A stretch of 62,260 bases of DNA, from assembly GCF_002607735.1 (NCBI RefSeq), contig NZ_NBVR01000013.1, forward strand, positions 1 to 62,260. The letters are read 5' to 3'. A program made the translations under genes and the position numbers. The notes under the pieces were generated by a model. The model was not told the origin of the DNA, did not search any database, and saw nothing but the letters and a program-made list of their open reading frames with translations. The DNA is from Proteus alimentorum (GTDB lineage Bacteria; Pseudomonadota; Gammaproteobacteria; Enterobacterales; Enterobacteriaceae). How positions within the stretch are numbered: the first letter of the stretch is position 1; every line of letters begins with the position of its first letter. This document shows, one piece after another, positions 1 to 9,162 of this stretch.

Positions 1-32
1 GCGTGGCTTGTTGTTTGCTCATCGCCGGTCAG

Positions 33-115
33 TGGATGCGCATTATAGGGAGATCTCGGATTAGCGCAAGTGTTTATTTCATTTTTTTTTCTGTTCGCTT
101 TTTTTTTCAACAAAA
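33..115 (-). promoter_or_regulatory. rRNA operon P1-type promoter with UP-like A-tracts
   Basis: Read on the minus strand there is a perfect -10 TATAAT (42-47), a 16 bp spacer and a -35 TTGCGC (64-69). A GC-rich discriminator (GCGCATCC) follows, with a probable start at the A at 33. The -10, discriminator and start closely match E. coli rrn P1 (TATAATGCGCCACCACTG). A/T tracts upstream (about 78-115) look like an UP element. Transcription leaves the window to the left. E. coli also has yieP divergent from an rrn operon (rrnC). No 16S sequence is inside the window, so the operon itself is inferred. Confidence 0.85.
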
Positions 116-222
116 TAAAGAAAAACGCTCTAATTTTATGCTGATAGCGTGAAATCCGAACAGCTTTCTCTAGCTGACTCACGTAAGATAGAAGATAAAT
201 TATGGTATAGGTAACCTTTATT

Positions 223-909
223 ATGCAATTTAGCGAACAACGTTCAGCTTCTCAAAAGAATCTTTCTTATATAGTTGCTGAAAAATTAGGTAAACAAATT
301 CTTTCTGGTCACTATGAGCCTGAATCTTTGTTACCAGGAGAAATAGAATTAGCAGAATTACTCTCTGTCAGTAGAACTGTTATTCGAGAAGCAATAAAAA
401 TGCTTGCGGCTAAAGGAATGCTTTTACCTCGTCCAAGAATAGGTACTCGTGTTACTCCAATGCAAAATTGGAATCTATTAGATAATGATCTTCTTAATTG
501 GTGGATAGACAGTGGTGAATTTAATAAGGTCAGCCATTATTTCCATCACGTTCGTTTAGCAATAGAACCTCAAGCCTGTTATTTAGCCGCATTTAATGCA
601 ACCGAAAGCCAAAAGCAGTCTCTTGCTTTATTTGGTAGAGAAATGCAGTTGCTTGATGAGAATTTTGATAGACAACATTGGCTAGATATCGATACTCAAT
701 TTCACTATCTCATTTATCAAGCAAGTGGCAATCCATTCTTTGCCTCTTTCGGCTCATTATTTCTTTCTGCTTATAAAAAGTATTTCGATCTTATTGTGGG
801 TAATGAAACCGTTCAACCGGAAACACATAACCAAATTGTTCAGGCAATTATTAATAAAGATGGAAATAAGGCGCGTGATCTCTGTTTAATATTATTAACA
901 AGTGATTGA
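223..909 (+). CDS. yieP: GntR/FadR-family transcriptional regulator YieP
   Basis: This is a 228-residue cytoplasmic DNA-binding regulator. An N-terminal winged helix-turn-helix (about 15-80, with PGEIELAELLSVSRTVIREA) is followed by an all-helical FCD-type ligand domain (about 90-220). It aligns along its whole length with E. coli YieP (about 230 aa), sharing the ending of the wHTH (GMLLPRPRIGTRV). The Shine-Dalgarno sequence before the ATG is weak. It lies 82 bp upstream of, and codirectional with, the hsrA-type transporter, as in E. coli, so regulation of that transporter is plausible but inferred. The effector cannot be told from sequence. Confidence 0.85.
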   Translation: MQFSEQRSASQKNLSYIVAEKLGKQILSGHYEPESLLPGEIELAELLSVSRTVIREAIKMLAAKGMLLPRPRIGTRVTPMQNWNLLDNDLLNWWIDSGEFNKVSHYFHHVRLAIEPQACYLAAFNATESQKQSLALFGREMQLLDENFDRQHWLDIDTQFHYLIYQASGNPFFASFGSLFLSAYKKYFDLIVGNETVQPETHNQIVQAIINKDGNKARDLCLILLTSD

Positions 910-991
910 ATAGTTTTAATACAAATTTTGTAGGTTTTCTGTTTATAATGAAGCGATAATCAAAATATAGAACAAAGACGGTACATGCTTC

Positions 992-2386
992 ATGTTGAAA
1001 TCCGCCAAAAATATGTCTGGGTTGCCTTGGATTGCTGCAATGGCTTTTTTTATGCAGGCTCTCGATGCAACCATTCTTAATACGGCATTACCAGACATAG
1101 CAAAAAGCCTTAATCATTCTCCTCTCGCTATGCAATCGGCAGTTATCAGCTATACCTTAACTGTTGCATTATTAATTCCCGTTAGTGGATGGCTAGCTGA
1201 TAGATTTGGAACGCGTAAAATTTTTATTATTGCGGTTTCTTTATTTTCAGGTGGCTCTTTATTATGTGCACTTTCTCCTAACCTTACTTTTCTTGTTATT
1301 TCACGAATTATACAAGGTATAGGTGGCGCAATGATGATGCCGGTTGCACGCCTTGCTTTACTAAGAGCTTATCCGCGCAGCGAATTACTGCCCATTCTCA
1401 ATTTTGTCACAATGCCAGGATTAGTCGGTCCCATAGCAGGGCCTCTTTTAGGGGGAGTACTGGTTACTTATGCTTCTTGGCATTGGATATTTATTATAAA
1501 TATTCCTATTGGCCTATTAGGTATTTTCTATGCCATAAAACATATGCCTAATTTCACTATGCCAAAACGTAAATTTGATTTACTTGGCTTTATTTTCTTT
1601 GGTTTTGGCTTAGTCATGCTTTCTGTCAGCCTTGATCTTTTTGGTGATAAAAATATCTCTCGATATATTCCTATTGCCATTATTTTAGGTGGATTTTCTT
1701 TACTGGGGTTATACATCAATCATGCAAAACACCACCAGCAACCACTAATTCCTCTCAATATATTTAAAACACGAACTTTCTCTGTCGGTATTGCGGGAAA
1801 TATTGCAACAAGATTAGGAACTGGGTGTATTCCTTTCTTAATGCCACTTATGTTGCAAGTGGGTTTTGGCTACCCTGCAATTATTTCCGGTATGATGATG
1901 GCACCAATGGCTCTGGGTTCCATTTTAGCAAAATCATTTGTCACAAAGATCTTAGTGAAATTTAGCTATCGCCGAACACTCTTTGCTATCACTATTATTA
2001 TTGGTTTGATGATCGCTCAGTTTTCACTTCAATCTCCTGATATGTCTATTTACTATCTTGTTATTCCACTCTTTTTATTAGGTGTGGTCATGTCTATACA
2101 ATTTACATCAATGAATACAATTTCATTGGCTGACTTAACAGACAACAATGCTAGCTCAGGAAATAGTGTTTTGGCTGTCACCCAACAATTGGCAATTAGT
2201 TTTGGTATTGCAGTGAGTGCATCTATTTTAGGATATTTTGATACAGAGAATGTGGGCACTACGGTTGATAACTTCCATTATACTTTTATTACTGTTGGTA
2301 TCATTACATTGCTTTCTTCCTTTGTATTTTTACTCCTTGATAAACATGATGGCGATAATCTAACTAATAAAAAGAAAAAAGCCTGA
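992..2386 (+). CDS. hsrA: MFS transporter of the DHA2 (14-TM) drug/proton family, HsrA/YieO-like
   Basis: This 464-residue inner-membrane protein is a proton-coupled multidrug-type major facilitator. The N-terminus has the DHA family motif [14 protein letters not shown] (about 24-37), and motif [13 protein letters not shown], follows TM2. Fourteen hydrophobic segments can be counted. It aligns with E. coli HsrA (YieO, 475 aa) from the segment [18 protein letters not shown] onward. A second ATG eight bases upstream is in another frame, so 992 is the start. It follows yieP, as in E. coli, and ends at a strong hairpin. The substrate is unknown. Confidence 0.85.
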   Translation: MLKSAKNMSGLPWIAAMAFFMQALDATILNTALPDIAKSLNHSPLAMQSAVISYTLTVALLIPVSGWLADRFGTRKIFIIAVSLFSGGSLLCALSPNLTFLVISRIIQGIGGAMMMPVARLALLRAYPRSELLPILNFVTMPGLVGPIAGPLLGGVLVTYASWHWIFIINIPIGLLGIFYAIKHMPNFTMPKRKFDLLGFIFFGFGLVMLSVSLDLFGDKNISRYIPIAIILGGFSLLGLYINHAKHHQQPLIPLNIFKTRTFSVGIAGNIATRLGTGCIPFLMPLMLQVGFGYPAIISGMMMAPMALGSILAKSFVTKILVKFSYRRTLFAITIIIGLMIAQFSLQSPDMSIYYLVIPLFLLGVVMSIQFTSMNTISLADLTDNNASSGNSVLAVTQQLAISFGIAVSASILGYFDTENVGTTVDNFHYTFITVGIITLLSSFVFLLLDKHDGDNLTNKKKKA

Positions 2387-2404
2387 TAACGTTATTCAAA
2401 CTAG

Positions 2405-2436
2405 ACAAAGAGAGCATAAGCTCTCTTTGTTTTTCT
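2405..2436 (+). terminator. Intrinsic terminator after hsrA
   Basis: A perfect 11 bp stem (2405-2415 with 2420-2430) and the tetraloop ATAA are followed by a T run on the plus strand. There is no T run on the minus side, so it serves hsrA rather than the convergent rbsK. Confidence 0.85.
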
Positions 2437-2454
2437 ATATAATAGAAAAATACA

Positions 2455-3384
2455 CTACAAAGACGACGCTAAAAAAGCATCTACCTCATGGCGCCATGGT
2501 ACTGATGGTTGAGCGCCTGCTCGAGTAACAGCAATGGCAGCCGCAGCATGAGCAAACTTAATCGCTGGCATCATAGATTGCCCTTCTAATAAAGCAGTAA
2601 TTAGCGCACCATTAAATGTATCGCCTGCTGCGATAGTATCAACAGCTTTCACTTTAAAGGCAGAAACAATGCAACCTTTACTATTTTTCTCACTCACCCA
2701 AACTCCACGGCTTCCTAATGTAATAAGAACCGTTTTAATACCTTTATGATGTAGAACATCTGCTGCTTGCTGAGCACTTTCATCATCTATTACTTTAATT
2801 CCGGTCAGATATTCAGTCTCTGTTTCGTTTGGAGTAATAATATCAACAAGTGATAATAATTCATCTGGTAATGCTTGAGCGGGTGCGGGGTTTAGTATTA
2901 CTTGCACATTTTCTTGTTTAGCGATTTCAGCTGCTTTCAATACTGAATCAAGTGGTGATTCTAATTGCATTAACAGAGCATCAGCTGCTTTTATAATACT
3001 CCCATGACGCTGAACATAACTTGTATCTAATCGTCCGTTAGCACCAGCATGAATACCAATAACATTTTCACCCTGTTGATTAACGAAAATCAGTGCAACA
3101 CCCGTTGCTACATCATCAATTAACTCAATGCTATTGGTATCAATGTTATCTGTCATTAATTGAGCTTTGGCTTTTTTACCTATATCGTCATTCCCTAAAC
3201 AAGCAAGAAACGAAATATTAGCACCACAACGCCCAGCAGCAACCGCCTGATTAGCACCTTTACCGCCAAATACCATTTGAAATTGGTTGCCTGAAATGGT
3301 TTCACCAGGAAGCGGAAAATGGGCAACATTAAGAATATGATCAGCATTAACACTACCTAAAATCACAAGTTTCTTCGCTTCCAT
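2455..3384 (-). CDS. rbsK: Ribokinase
   Basis: Ribokinase phosphorylates D-ribose to ribose 5-phosphate with ATP in the cytoplasm. The 309-residue protein has the length of E. coli RbsK and the PfkB-family signatures: the N-terminal GGKGANQAVAAGR (about 41-53) and the C-terminal DTIAAGDTFNGALITA with the catalytic Asp (about 246-261). A good Shine-Dalgarno (TAAGGAAA) precedes the ATG. It is convergent with hsrA. The transporter genes rbsDACB and the repressor rbsR, next to rbsK in E. coli, are absent on both sides, so this is a lone ribokinase. An RbsR-type operator lies 108 bp upstream of the start. Confidence 0.95.
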   Translation of the reverse strand: MEAKKLVILGSVNADHILNVAHFPLPGETISGNQFQMVFGGKGANQAVAAGRCGANISFLACLGNDDIGKKAKAQLMTDNIDTNSIELIDDVATGVALIFVNQQGENVIGIHAGANGRLDTSYVQRHGSIIKAADALLMQLESPLDSVLKAAEIAKQENVQVILNPAPAQALPDELLSLVDIITPNETETEYLTGIKVIDDESAQQAADVLHHKGIKTVLITLGSRGVWVSEKNSKGCIVSAFKVKAVDTIAAGDTFNGALITALLEGQSMMPAIKFAHAAAAIAVTRAGAQPSVPWRHEVDAFLASSL

Positions 3385-3489
3385 GATTTTTCCTTACTCT
3401 CAATAATAAATTCTAGATGCATTGCATAAATGACATTCAATATTTTAAACCGATCATCTCAGCAACATTAATGAAAAAACGTGATCACC

Positions 3490-3505
3490 ATCGAAACGTT
3501 TCGCT
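3490..3505. promoter_or_regulatory. RbsR/LacI-family-type operator palindrome upstream of rbsK
   Basis: The 12 bp perfect palindrome CGAAACGTTTCG (3492-3503) equals the core of the E. coli rbs operator (CAGCGAAACGTTTCGCTG). It lies in the 281 bp rbsK-ravA divergent region, on the rbsK side of its middle. Binding by an RbsR encoded elsewhere in the genome is inferred. Confidence 0.7.
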
Positions 3506-3665
3506 AGTAAAACAAAAAAGAACCAAAAATAAGCAGTAGGAAGCTGAATCGATTTTTGTTATAAACAATTTGTGTGCTAATAGAATGTTTGACTATATGT
3601 CAGCAATCCTTTTCTGATATTTTCAGAGTGAAGACGAAAATAAGTACCCATTATTAGGAGTGTTT

Positions 3666-5165
3666 ATGCAACTTGCAGAGCGGATTTCACAACTTAGCCA
3701 ATATCTTGAAACTGGGCTTTATGAGCGACAGTCAACTATCCGTCTTTGTCTACTTGCAGCACTGAGTGGTGAGAGTGTTTTCTTACTTGGCCCTCCAGGT
3801 ATTGCAAAAAGCTTAATAGCCAGAAGAATGAAAGAAGCCTTTAAAGAGGCCAAAGCTTTTGAATACCTAATGACACGTTTTTCAACACCCGAAGAAATTT
3901 TTGGTCCTTTATCTATTCAAGCCTTAAAAGATGAAGGTAAATATCAGCGTTTGGTTGAGGGATATTTACCTGATGCCGAAGTCGTCTTTCTTGATGAAAT
4001 ATGGAAAGCAGGACCCGCTATTCTTAATACATTATTAACAGCAATTAATGAACGTAAATTTAGAAATGGAGAAGCTGAAGTCGCTATTCCAATGCGTTTA
4101 TTAGTCTCCGCCTCTAATGAACTACCAGATTCAGACAGTAGCCTTGAAGCACTATATGACCGAATGCTTATTCGTATTTGGTTAACAAAAGTTCAGGATA
4201 AGAAAAACTTTCGCGCATTACTTATAAATAAAGAAGTAGGTTCTTTTCATATTCCAGAACATATCCAGATTACCGCAGAAGAGTTCTCACGCTGGCAGTC
4301 AGAATTAGAAAAAGTCACTTTGGATGACCACTTATTTGATTTAATTTATCAACTTCGTGAGTCTTTAGATAAAAGTGATGCTGCACCTTACGTTTCAGAT
4401 AGGCGTTGGAAAAAAGCGGTACGCCTTTTACAAGCCAGTGCCTTTTTTAATGGTCGTAGTGCTATTTCACCATTAGATCTTATTTTATTAAAAGATTGCC
4501 TGTGGCATGACCAAGCATCATTTGCATTATTAGATAAGTTATTACAAAGCCTTTTAACAGAACAAGCCTACCACCAGCTAGAATTGATTAGAAAAACAGA
4601 AAGTTTATGGGCTGAGTGGATGCAATCGACAAGAAGTAAGCAAGATCAACAGGCTTTTCGTTTTGAAAAACAAAGTGGAATGTTTGGACGAAATGCACAT
4701 TTTAGCCTATCGGATAAAATGCATGCTGATAAATTCACCCTGTTTTTACACATCCCTCTGCATATTCATAGTATTCAAGTTAACTTTATTACTATCGAGC
4801 AAAAGGCATTAGAAAACTTTTTGGCTAAAGGGGATGAGTTATTAGCACGTTTAAATGGTATTGGTTTTCCACAATCAATTAACGCACAAATACGCCAAGA
4901 TGGCATATTAGAAATTTTGGATGTGAGCCGTCGAACAACATCTCTTTATCAACAAAAAGAGACAGCGCCTACTGTTCCTATTGAAGATAACAAAGAGTGG
5001 CAAGATAAGCTAAAAGATCTGACTGAAGAAATTTATGGTGAGCAGGAAAAATTTAATCATCATCAACCCAATTTATTTATTGATAATGATTGGCTTATTT
5101 CCATCGAACAAAGTTTTGTTCAGATTAATGAGAAATTATCGCAATTAAAAAGCCAAATAAAGTAA
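3666..5165 (+). CDS. ravA: MoxR-type AAA+ ATPase RavA
   Basis: RavA is a cytoplasmic AAA+ ATPase of the MoxR family. In E. coli it works with ViaA, binds the inducible lysine decarboxylase LdcI and affects respiratory complexes. Walker A is GPPGIAKS (about 42-49), Walker B is VVFLDEIWK (about 106-114), and the sensor region is [10 protein letters not shown]; the E. coli protein is 498 aa. I chose ATG 3666 (499 aa) over the in-frame GTG at 3660, because the Shine-Dalgarno AGGAG (3656-3660) overlaps that GTG and sits 5 bases before the ATG. viaA follows 7 bp downstream, so the two form an operon. Confidence 0.93.
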   Translation: MQLAERISQLSQYLETGLYERQSTIRLCLLAALSGESVFLLGPPGIAKSLIARRMKEAFKEAKAFEYLMTRFSTPEEIFGPLSIQALKDEGKYQRLVEGYLPDAEVVFLDEIWKAGPAILNTLLTAINERKFRNGEAEVAIPMRLLVSASNELPDSDSSLEALYDRMLIRIWLTKVQDKKNFRALLINKEVGSFHIPEHIQITAEEFSRWQSELEKVTLDDHLFDLIYQLRESLDKSDAAPYVSDRRWKKAVRLLQASAFFNGRSAISPLDLILLKDCLWHDQASFALLDKLLQSLLTEQAYHQLELIRKTESLWAEWMQSTRSKQDQQAFRFEKQSGMFGRNAHFSLSDKMHADKFTLFLHIPLHIHSIQVNFITIEQKALENFLAKGDELLARLNGIGFPQSINAQIRQDGILEILDVSRRTTSLYQQKETAPTVPIEDNKEWQDKLKDLTEEIYGEQEKFNHHQPNLFIDNDWLISIEQSFVQINEKLSQLKSQIK

Positions 5166-5172
5166 TGATATT

Positions 5173-6630
5173 ATGCTGACACTTTCAACATTAGATATGC
5201 TTTTAGCCATAAATGAAGGGCAACTTATTGAGGAAGTTATTATTTCTATACTTGCATCACCTCAATTAGCCGTATTTTTTGAAAAGCATCCAAGACTCAA
5301 AAAAGCCTTACTTAAAGATATCCACCAATGGAAAAAGAGCTTACAACAAAGAGTTAAAGAAACATTAGTACCAACAATGATTGCTGATGAATTTGCCCTT
5401 TATCAACAAACACAGTCATTAGGTAACGCCATATTTAATCAGCAAGTAAAGCAAATACTGGCTGAATTAAATAAGCTAGATTCCTCTTTTATTGAAGAAG
5501 CATCACAACTAATTAAAACCAATAAGCCTTTTTCACCCGCTCAACAAGCTTTGTTTATCCAACATTGGCGGATAAGTTTAATTTTCCAAGTCACTGCATT
5601 ACACAAAGCCTTATTTGACCAAGAACAAGAGCAACTTCTTGCTGAGCTTCAGGAACGTTTAGCGCTAAGTGGAAGCTTAAGTAATACATTTTCAGAAAAT
5701 GAGCGTGCAGCAGGACGTTTATGGGATATGAGTAAAGGTGTTTTAACAAAAACCCCTTTCGATGAGAAAATTATTCAACGTTATAGCGACTTTCTCGATC
5801 AACAACCTGAATTACATAAACTCGCAAGTTTGCTAGGTCGTAGCAAAACAGCTAAATCACTTCCTGAAGAGAGTGTTATTTTTGAACCGGTCACTATTGT
5901 TGAAAAAGCACCAGATACAACACCAGAGCAAGTCAATGGAATAGGGCTCAGTGATGATATCTTACGCTTACTTCCCACAGAGCTCGCCTTATTAGGTATT
6001 AATGAAATCGAATATGAATTTTATCGAAAGCTGGTGGAAAAACAGCTCAATACTTATCGATTACAAGGGGATAATTGGCAAGAGCGTACTGTATTACGTC
6101 CAGTAACTCATCATCATGATGAAGAAAGACCAAGAGGGCCTTTTATTGTATGTATTGATACATCAGGTTCAATGGGAGGATTTAACGAACAGTGTGCTAA
6201 AGCTTTTGGGTTAGCATTGATGAAAATAGCGCTAGCCGACAATCGTTCATGCCATGTAATGTTATTTTCTACTGAAACTGTACATTATCAATTATCATCA
6301 TCTAATGGTCTGCAAGATCTTATCAAGTTTTTAAATCAGTCATTTAGAGGGGGAACAGACTTAAGTGCTTGTTTAGATAATGTCGCAGAAAAACTAAATA
6401 CCCCAGCATGGAAAGATGCTGATGCTGTTGTTATTTCTGACTTTGTCGCCCAAAGGTTACCCGAAAACCTAATCAACAAAATCAAAAAAAGCCAACAGCA
6501 ACAGCACAATCGCTTCCATGCGGTTACCCTATCCAATTACGGTAAACCCAGTATCATGAAAATCTTTGACCATATATGGCGTTTTGATACTGGATTAAAA
6601 AGTCGTTTACTTCGACGCTGGCGCCAATAA
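5173..6630 (+). CDS. viaA: VWA-domain co-chaperone ViaA
   Basis: ViaA (485 aa; 483 in E. coli) is the von Willebrand factor A partner that stimulates RavA ATPase. The N-terminal two thirds is helical. The C-terminal VWA domain carries the MIDAS metal-site motif DTSGSM (from about residue 329), with the later FRGGTDLSAC and VISDF elements. The ending FDTGLKSRLLRRWRQ matches the E. coli C-terminus. Its stop codon abuts the asnA stop on the other strand, leaving no room for a separate terminator between the convergent genes. Confidence 0.93.
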   Translation: MLTLSTLDMLLAINEGQLIEEVIISILASPQLAVFFEKHPRLKKALLKDIHQWKKSLQQRVKETLVPTMIADEFALYQQTQSLGNAIFNQQVKQILAELNKLDSSFIEEASQLIKTNKPFSPAQQALFIQHWRISLIFQVTALHKALFDQEQEQLLAELQERLALSGSLSNTFSENERAAGRLWDMSKGVLTKTPFDEKIIQRYSDFLDQQPELHKLASLLGRSKTAKSLPEESVIFEPVTIVEKAPDTTPEQVNGIGLSDDILRLLPTELALLGINEIEYEFYRKLVEKQLNTYRLQGDNWQERTVLRPVTHHHDEERPRGPFIVCIDTSGSMGGFNEQCAKAFGLALMKIALADNRSCHVMLFSTETVHYQLSSSNGLQDLIKFLNQSFRGGTDLSACLDNVAEKLNTPAWKDADAVVISDFVAQRLPENLINKIKKSQQQQHNRFHAVTLSNYGKPSIMKIFDHIWRFDTGLKSRLLRRWRQ

Positions 6631-7623
6631 CTACAGCATATCGGCGAACGCTAAACGGGTATCTTTTTCCCATACACCGCATTGTACTTGTCCAATGTGC
6701 TCTTTTTGTAGCAGTAACATCACTAAACGAGATTGGCCAATACCGCCACCGATAGTTTGTGGCATATCACCCTGCATTAATGCTTTGTGCCAATCCAGTT
6801 CAAGACGCTTAGTATCATCTGTTAATGTTAACTGACGCATTAATGTTTCAGGATCGACACGGATACCCATTGATGACAATTCAAACGCATCTTGTAGAAC
6901 AGGGTTCCAGACAAGAATGTCACCGTTTAAACCTTCAAATCCATCTTCGTTTGGTGTCGTCCAGTCATCATAATCAGGTGCTCTCACATCATGAGACTCA
7001 CCACTAGAAAGCTTGCCACCAATCCCAATTAAGAAAACGGCGCCATATTCTTTTGCAATCGCTTTTTCACGGCCTTTAGCATCAAGGTCAGGATAACGTT
7101 GCAGTAACTCTTCAGTGTGGATAAATTGAATTTGATCTGGTAGGAACGGTACCAGACCAAATTCTTCGCTGACGGCTTTTTCAGTTTCTTTTATTGCCTG
7201 ATAAATTTTACCCACTGTCTGCTTAAGATAAGGAACTGTACGCTCTTTATCTTCCATCACTTTTTCCCAATCCCACTGATCAACATAAACAGAGTGGATC
7301 TGGGTTAAGCGATCTTCGTCTGGTCGCAAAGCTTTCATATGAGTATAAAGACCTTGACCAGAACTAAATCCAAAACGACCTAATGTTTTACGTTTCCATT
7401 TAGCTAATGAATGGACAACCTCAAAAGTAGAATCTGGTAAAGATTTGACTTTAACTTGTACTGCCTTCTCATGACCAGATAAGTTATCTTGAGTTCCATC
7501 ACCAAGGCGACTTAAGATCGGTCCTTGAACTTCAATCAGTCCTAATTCTTTTTCCAACAGTCGTGAAAAATAAGATTTAACAAAGCTAATTTGCTGTTGA
7601 GTCTGGATGAATGATTTTTCCAT
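6631..7623 (-). CDS. asnA: Aspartate-ammonia ligase (asparagine synthetase A)
   Basis: AsnA makes asparagine from aspartate, ammonia and ATP (giving AMP and PPi) in the cytoplasm. The protein is 330 residues, the same as E. coli AsnA, and has the class II aminoacyl-tRNA synthetase-like core with conserved blocks such as [30 protein letters not shown] and [14 protein letters not shown]. It is divergent from asnC across a 159 bp intergenic region. This is the classic arrangement in which AsnC activates asnA when asparagine is scarce, so the same regulation is expected here. Confidence 0.96.
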   Translation of the reverse strand: MEKSFIQTQQQISFVKSYFSRLLEKELGLIEVQGPILSRLGDGTQDNLSGHEKAVQVKVKSLPDSTFEVVHSLAKWKRKTLGRFGFSSGQGLYTHMKALRPDEDRLTQIHSVYVDQWDWEKVMEDKERTVPYLKQTVGKIYQAIKETEKAVSEEFGLVPFLPDQIQFIHTEELLQRYPDLDAKGREKAIAKEYGAVFLIGIGGKLSSGESHDVRAPDYDDWTTPNEDGFEGLNGDILVWNPVLQDAFELSSMGIRVDPETLMRQLTLTDDTKRLELDWHKALMQGDMPQTIGGGIGQSRLVMLLLQKEHIGQVQCGVWEKDTRLAFADML

Positions 7624-7782
7624 TTTTGTATCCCTAGTGGTGATGTCGTGTTTCGCTGATATAGATTAAGCAACAAAATGGGTACTAAATTCAATATACC
7701 TCATTAAAAATAGCCTTGTGTGTTTTAAATCGTTAAAAATAACGCTATAAAAATGTATTATCGTTAAAAACAGAGGGAAATT

Positions 7783-8244
7783 ATGGACAATATTTATCAG
7801 ATCGATAATCTCGATCGTGACATACTTCACGCATTAATGGCGAATGCGAGAACACCTTATGCTGAATTAGCCAAAAAATTCGAAGTAAGTCCGGGCACAA
7901 TTCATGTTCGAGTAGAGAAAATGAAGCAAGCTGGAATAATTACAGGAACTCGAGTTGATATTAGTGAAAAGCAACTTGGTTTTGATGTCTGCTGCTTTAT
8001 TGGCATTATTCTTAAGAGTGCAAAAGACTATCACACCGCATTAGATAAATTAGATAAGTTGGATGAAGTTGTAGAAGTGTACTATACAACAGGGCAATAC
8101 AGTATTTTTACGAAAGTTATGTGTAAAAGTATAGAAGCCTTGCAAGACGTACTTATCAACAAAATCCAGACAATCGATGAAATTCAGTCAACAGAAACAC
8201 TGATCTCACTGCAAAACCCGATAGTAAGGACGATCAAGCCATAA
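7783..8244 (+). CDS. asnC: Lrp/AsnC-family regulator AsnC
   Basis: This 153-residue regulator (152 in E. coli) has an N-terminal helix-turn-helix (about 8-60, LDRDILHALMANARTPYAEL) and a C-terminal RAM ligand-binding and oligomerisation domain (about 70-150, with GQYSIFTKV). AsnC senses asparagine, activates asnA and represses itself. The start follows a GAGGGAAATT Shine-Dalgarno. It is divergent from asnA and 100 bp upstream of mioC. In E. coli asnC transcripts can read into mioC and towards oriC, and no clear terminator separates them here. Confidence 0.95.
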   Translation: MDNIYQIDNLDRDILHALMANARTPYAELAKKFEVSPGTIHVRVEKMKQAGIITGTRVDISEKQLGFDVCCFIGIILKSAKDYHTALDKLDKLDEVVEVYYTTGQYSIFTKVMCKSIEALQDVLINKIQTIDEIQSTETLISLQNPIVRTIKP

Positions 8245-8275
8245 GGGTTAATTCTTATTTTTTTTTATAACCACA

Positions 8276-8320
8276 TTATCCACAGGTAGATCCCAAGTGA
8301 TTCACAGCGTACAATAGCGC
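8276..8320 (+). promoter_or_regulatory. mioC promoter region with consensus DnaA box
   Basis: A perfect DnaA box TTATCCACA (8276-8284) lies just upstream of a -10-like TACAAT (8310-8315), which is followed by a GC-rich discriminator (AGCGCG). In E. coli the mioC promoter is also DnaA-repressed and under stringent control through a GC-rich discriminator. The -35 is poor and I could not place it with certainty. Confidence 0.65.
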
Positions 8321-8344
8321 GTCTTAAACATAAGGAGATCATTA

Positions 8345-8785
8345 ATGAAAAAAGTCACTCTTATTAGTGGCAGTACCATGGGTAGTGCTGAGTATGTCGC
8401 AGAACACCTTGCAGAGATCTTATCTGATGAAGGATTTGAGACAGATCTGCACCATGGTCCTTCTCTTAATGATCTTCCAAATGAAGGGATCTGGCTGGTG
8501 GTCACATCAACGCATGGTGCAGGTGATCTTCCTGACAACCTACAGCCTTTTGCTGATGAAATATCTGCTGACTCTGTTGATCTGAGTAATGTCACCTTTG
8601 GTGCGATCGGTATTGGAAGTAGTGAATATGACACTTTCTGCGGTGCGATCAGAACATTGGATCAAAAATTGGTAGAAAAAGGGGCGACTCGCCTTGGCGA
8701 TCGTCTCGAAATTGATATTCAAAAGTATGACATTCCAGAAGATCCAGCAGAAGAATGGATGGCTTCTTGGAAAAATTTACTTTAA
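8345..8785 (+). CDS. mioC: Flavodoxin-like protein MioC
   Basis: MioC is a small FMN-binding flavodoxin-fold protein (146 aa; 147 in E. coli) implicated in electron transfer, notably for biotin synthase. The FMN phosphate loop is GSTMGSAEY (about 9-17). Further flavin-loop residues lie at VTSTHGAGDLPDN and GIGSSEYDTFCGA. A strong Shine-Dalgarno AAGGAG precedes the ATG at good spacing. It sits directly beside oriC, as in E. coli, so its transcription runs into the origin. Confidence 0.95.
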   Translation: MKKVTLISGSTMGSAEYVAEHLAEILSDEGFETDLHHGPSLNDLPNEGIWLVVTSTHGAGDLPDNLQPFADEISADSVDLSNVTFGAIGIGSSEYDTFCGAIRTLDQKLVEKGATRLGDRLEIDIQKYDIPEDPAEEWMASWKNLL

Positions 8786-9162
8786 ATTGCACAAAAAAAC
8801 AGCAAACGAATGTGGATAACTCTGCTTAAAAGCAGGGGTTAACCCGTAGTTATCCATTGTATAAGGCTATATCAAGAAATGACCTGTGCATAAGTCGTCA
8901 TTTTGATCCCAGCTTATCAGCAGATAGATCACGGATCATTCACAGTATATGATCCTTTACACTTTTATGATCTTTAAATAGAAAATCCACTTATCCACAG
9001 AGGATCGCTTCCTTAATAAAAGATCTAATAAAGAGATCTTTAAATAAAAAGATCTTTAAATAATTACCTGCGGATCTGCTCGCTTGTATCTGTCAAAAAG
9101 TTGAGTAGAATTCGTTTTCCCAATGCAACACATTCAGCATTCGTAACATTTAAGGTTCACAC
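8786..9162. other. oriC: Chromosomal replication origin oriC
   Basis: The gap between mioC and mnmG has E. coli oriC architecture. DnaA box R1 is TTATCCACA (8991-8999), and R4, TGTGGATAA (8811-8819), lies in the opposite orientation. Weaker boxes are TTATCCATT (8850-8858, R3-like) and TGTGCATAA (8885-8893, R2-like). Three AT-rich 13-mers ending in GATC lie at 9013-9025, 9026-9038 and 9042-9054, the duplex-unwinding element on the mnmG side. I count about ten GATC Dam sites. A possible mnmG promoter lies at 9084-9111 (TTGTAT, 16 bp, TAGAAT). Confidence 0.95.
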
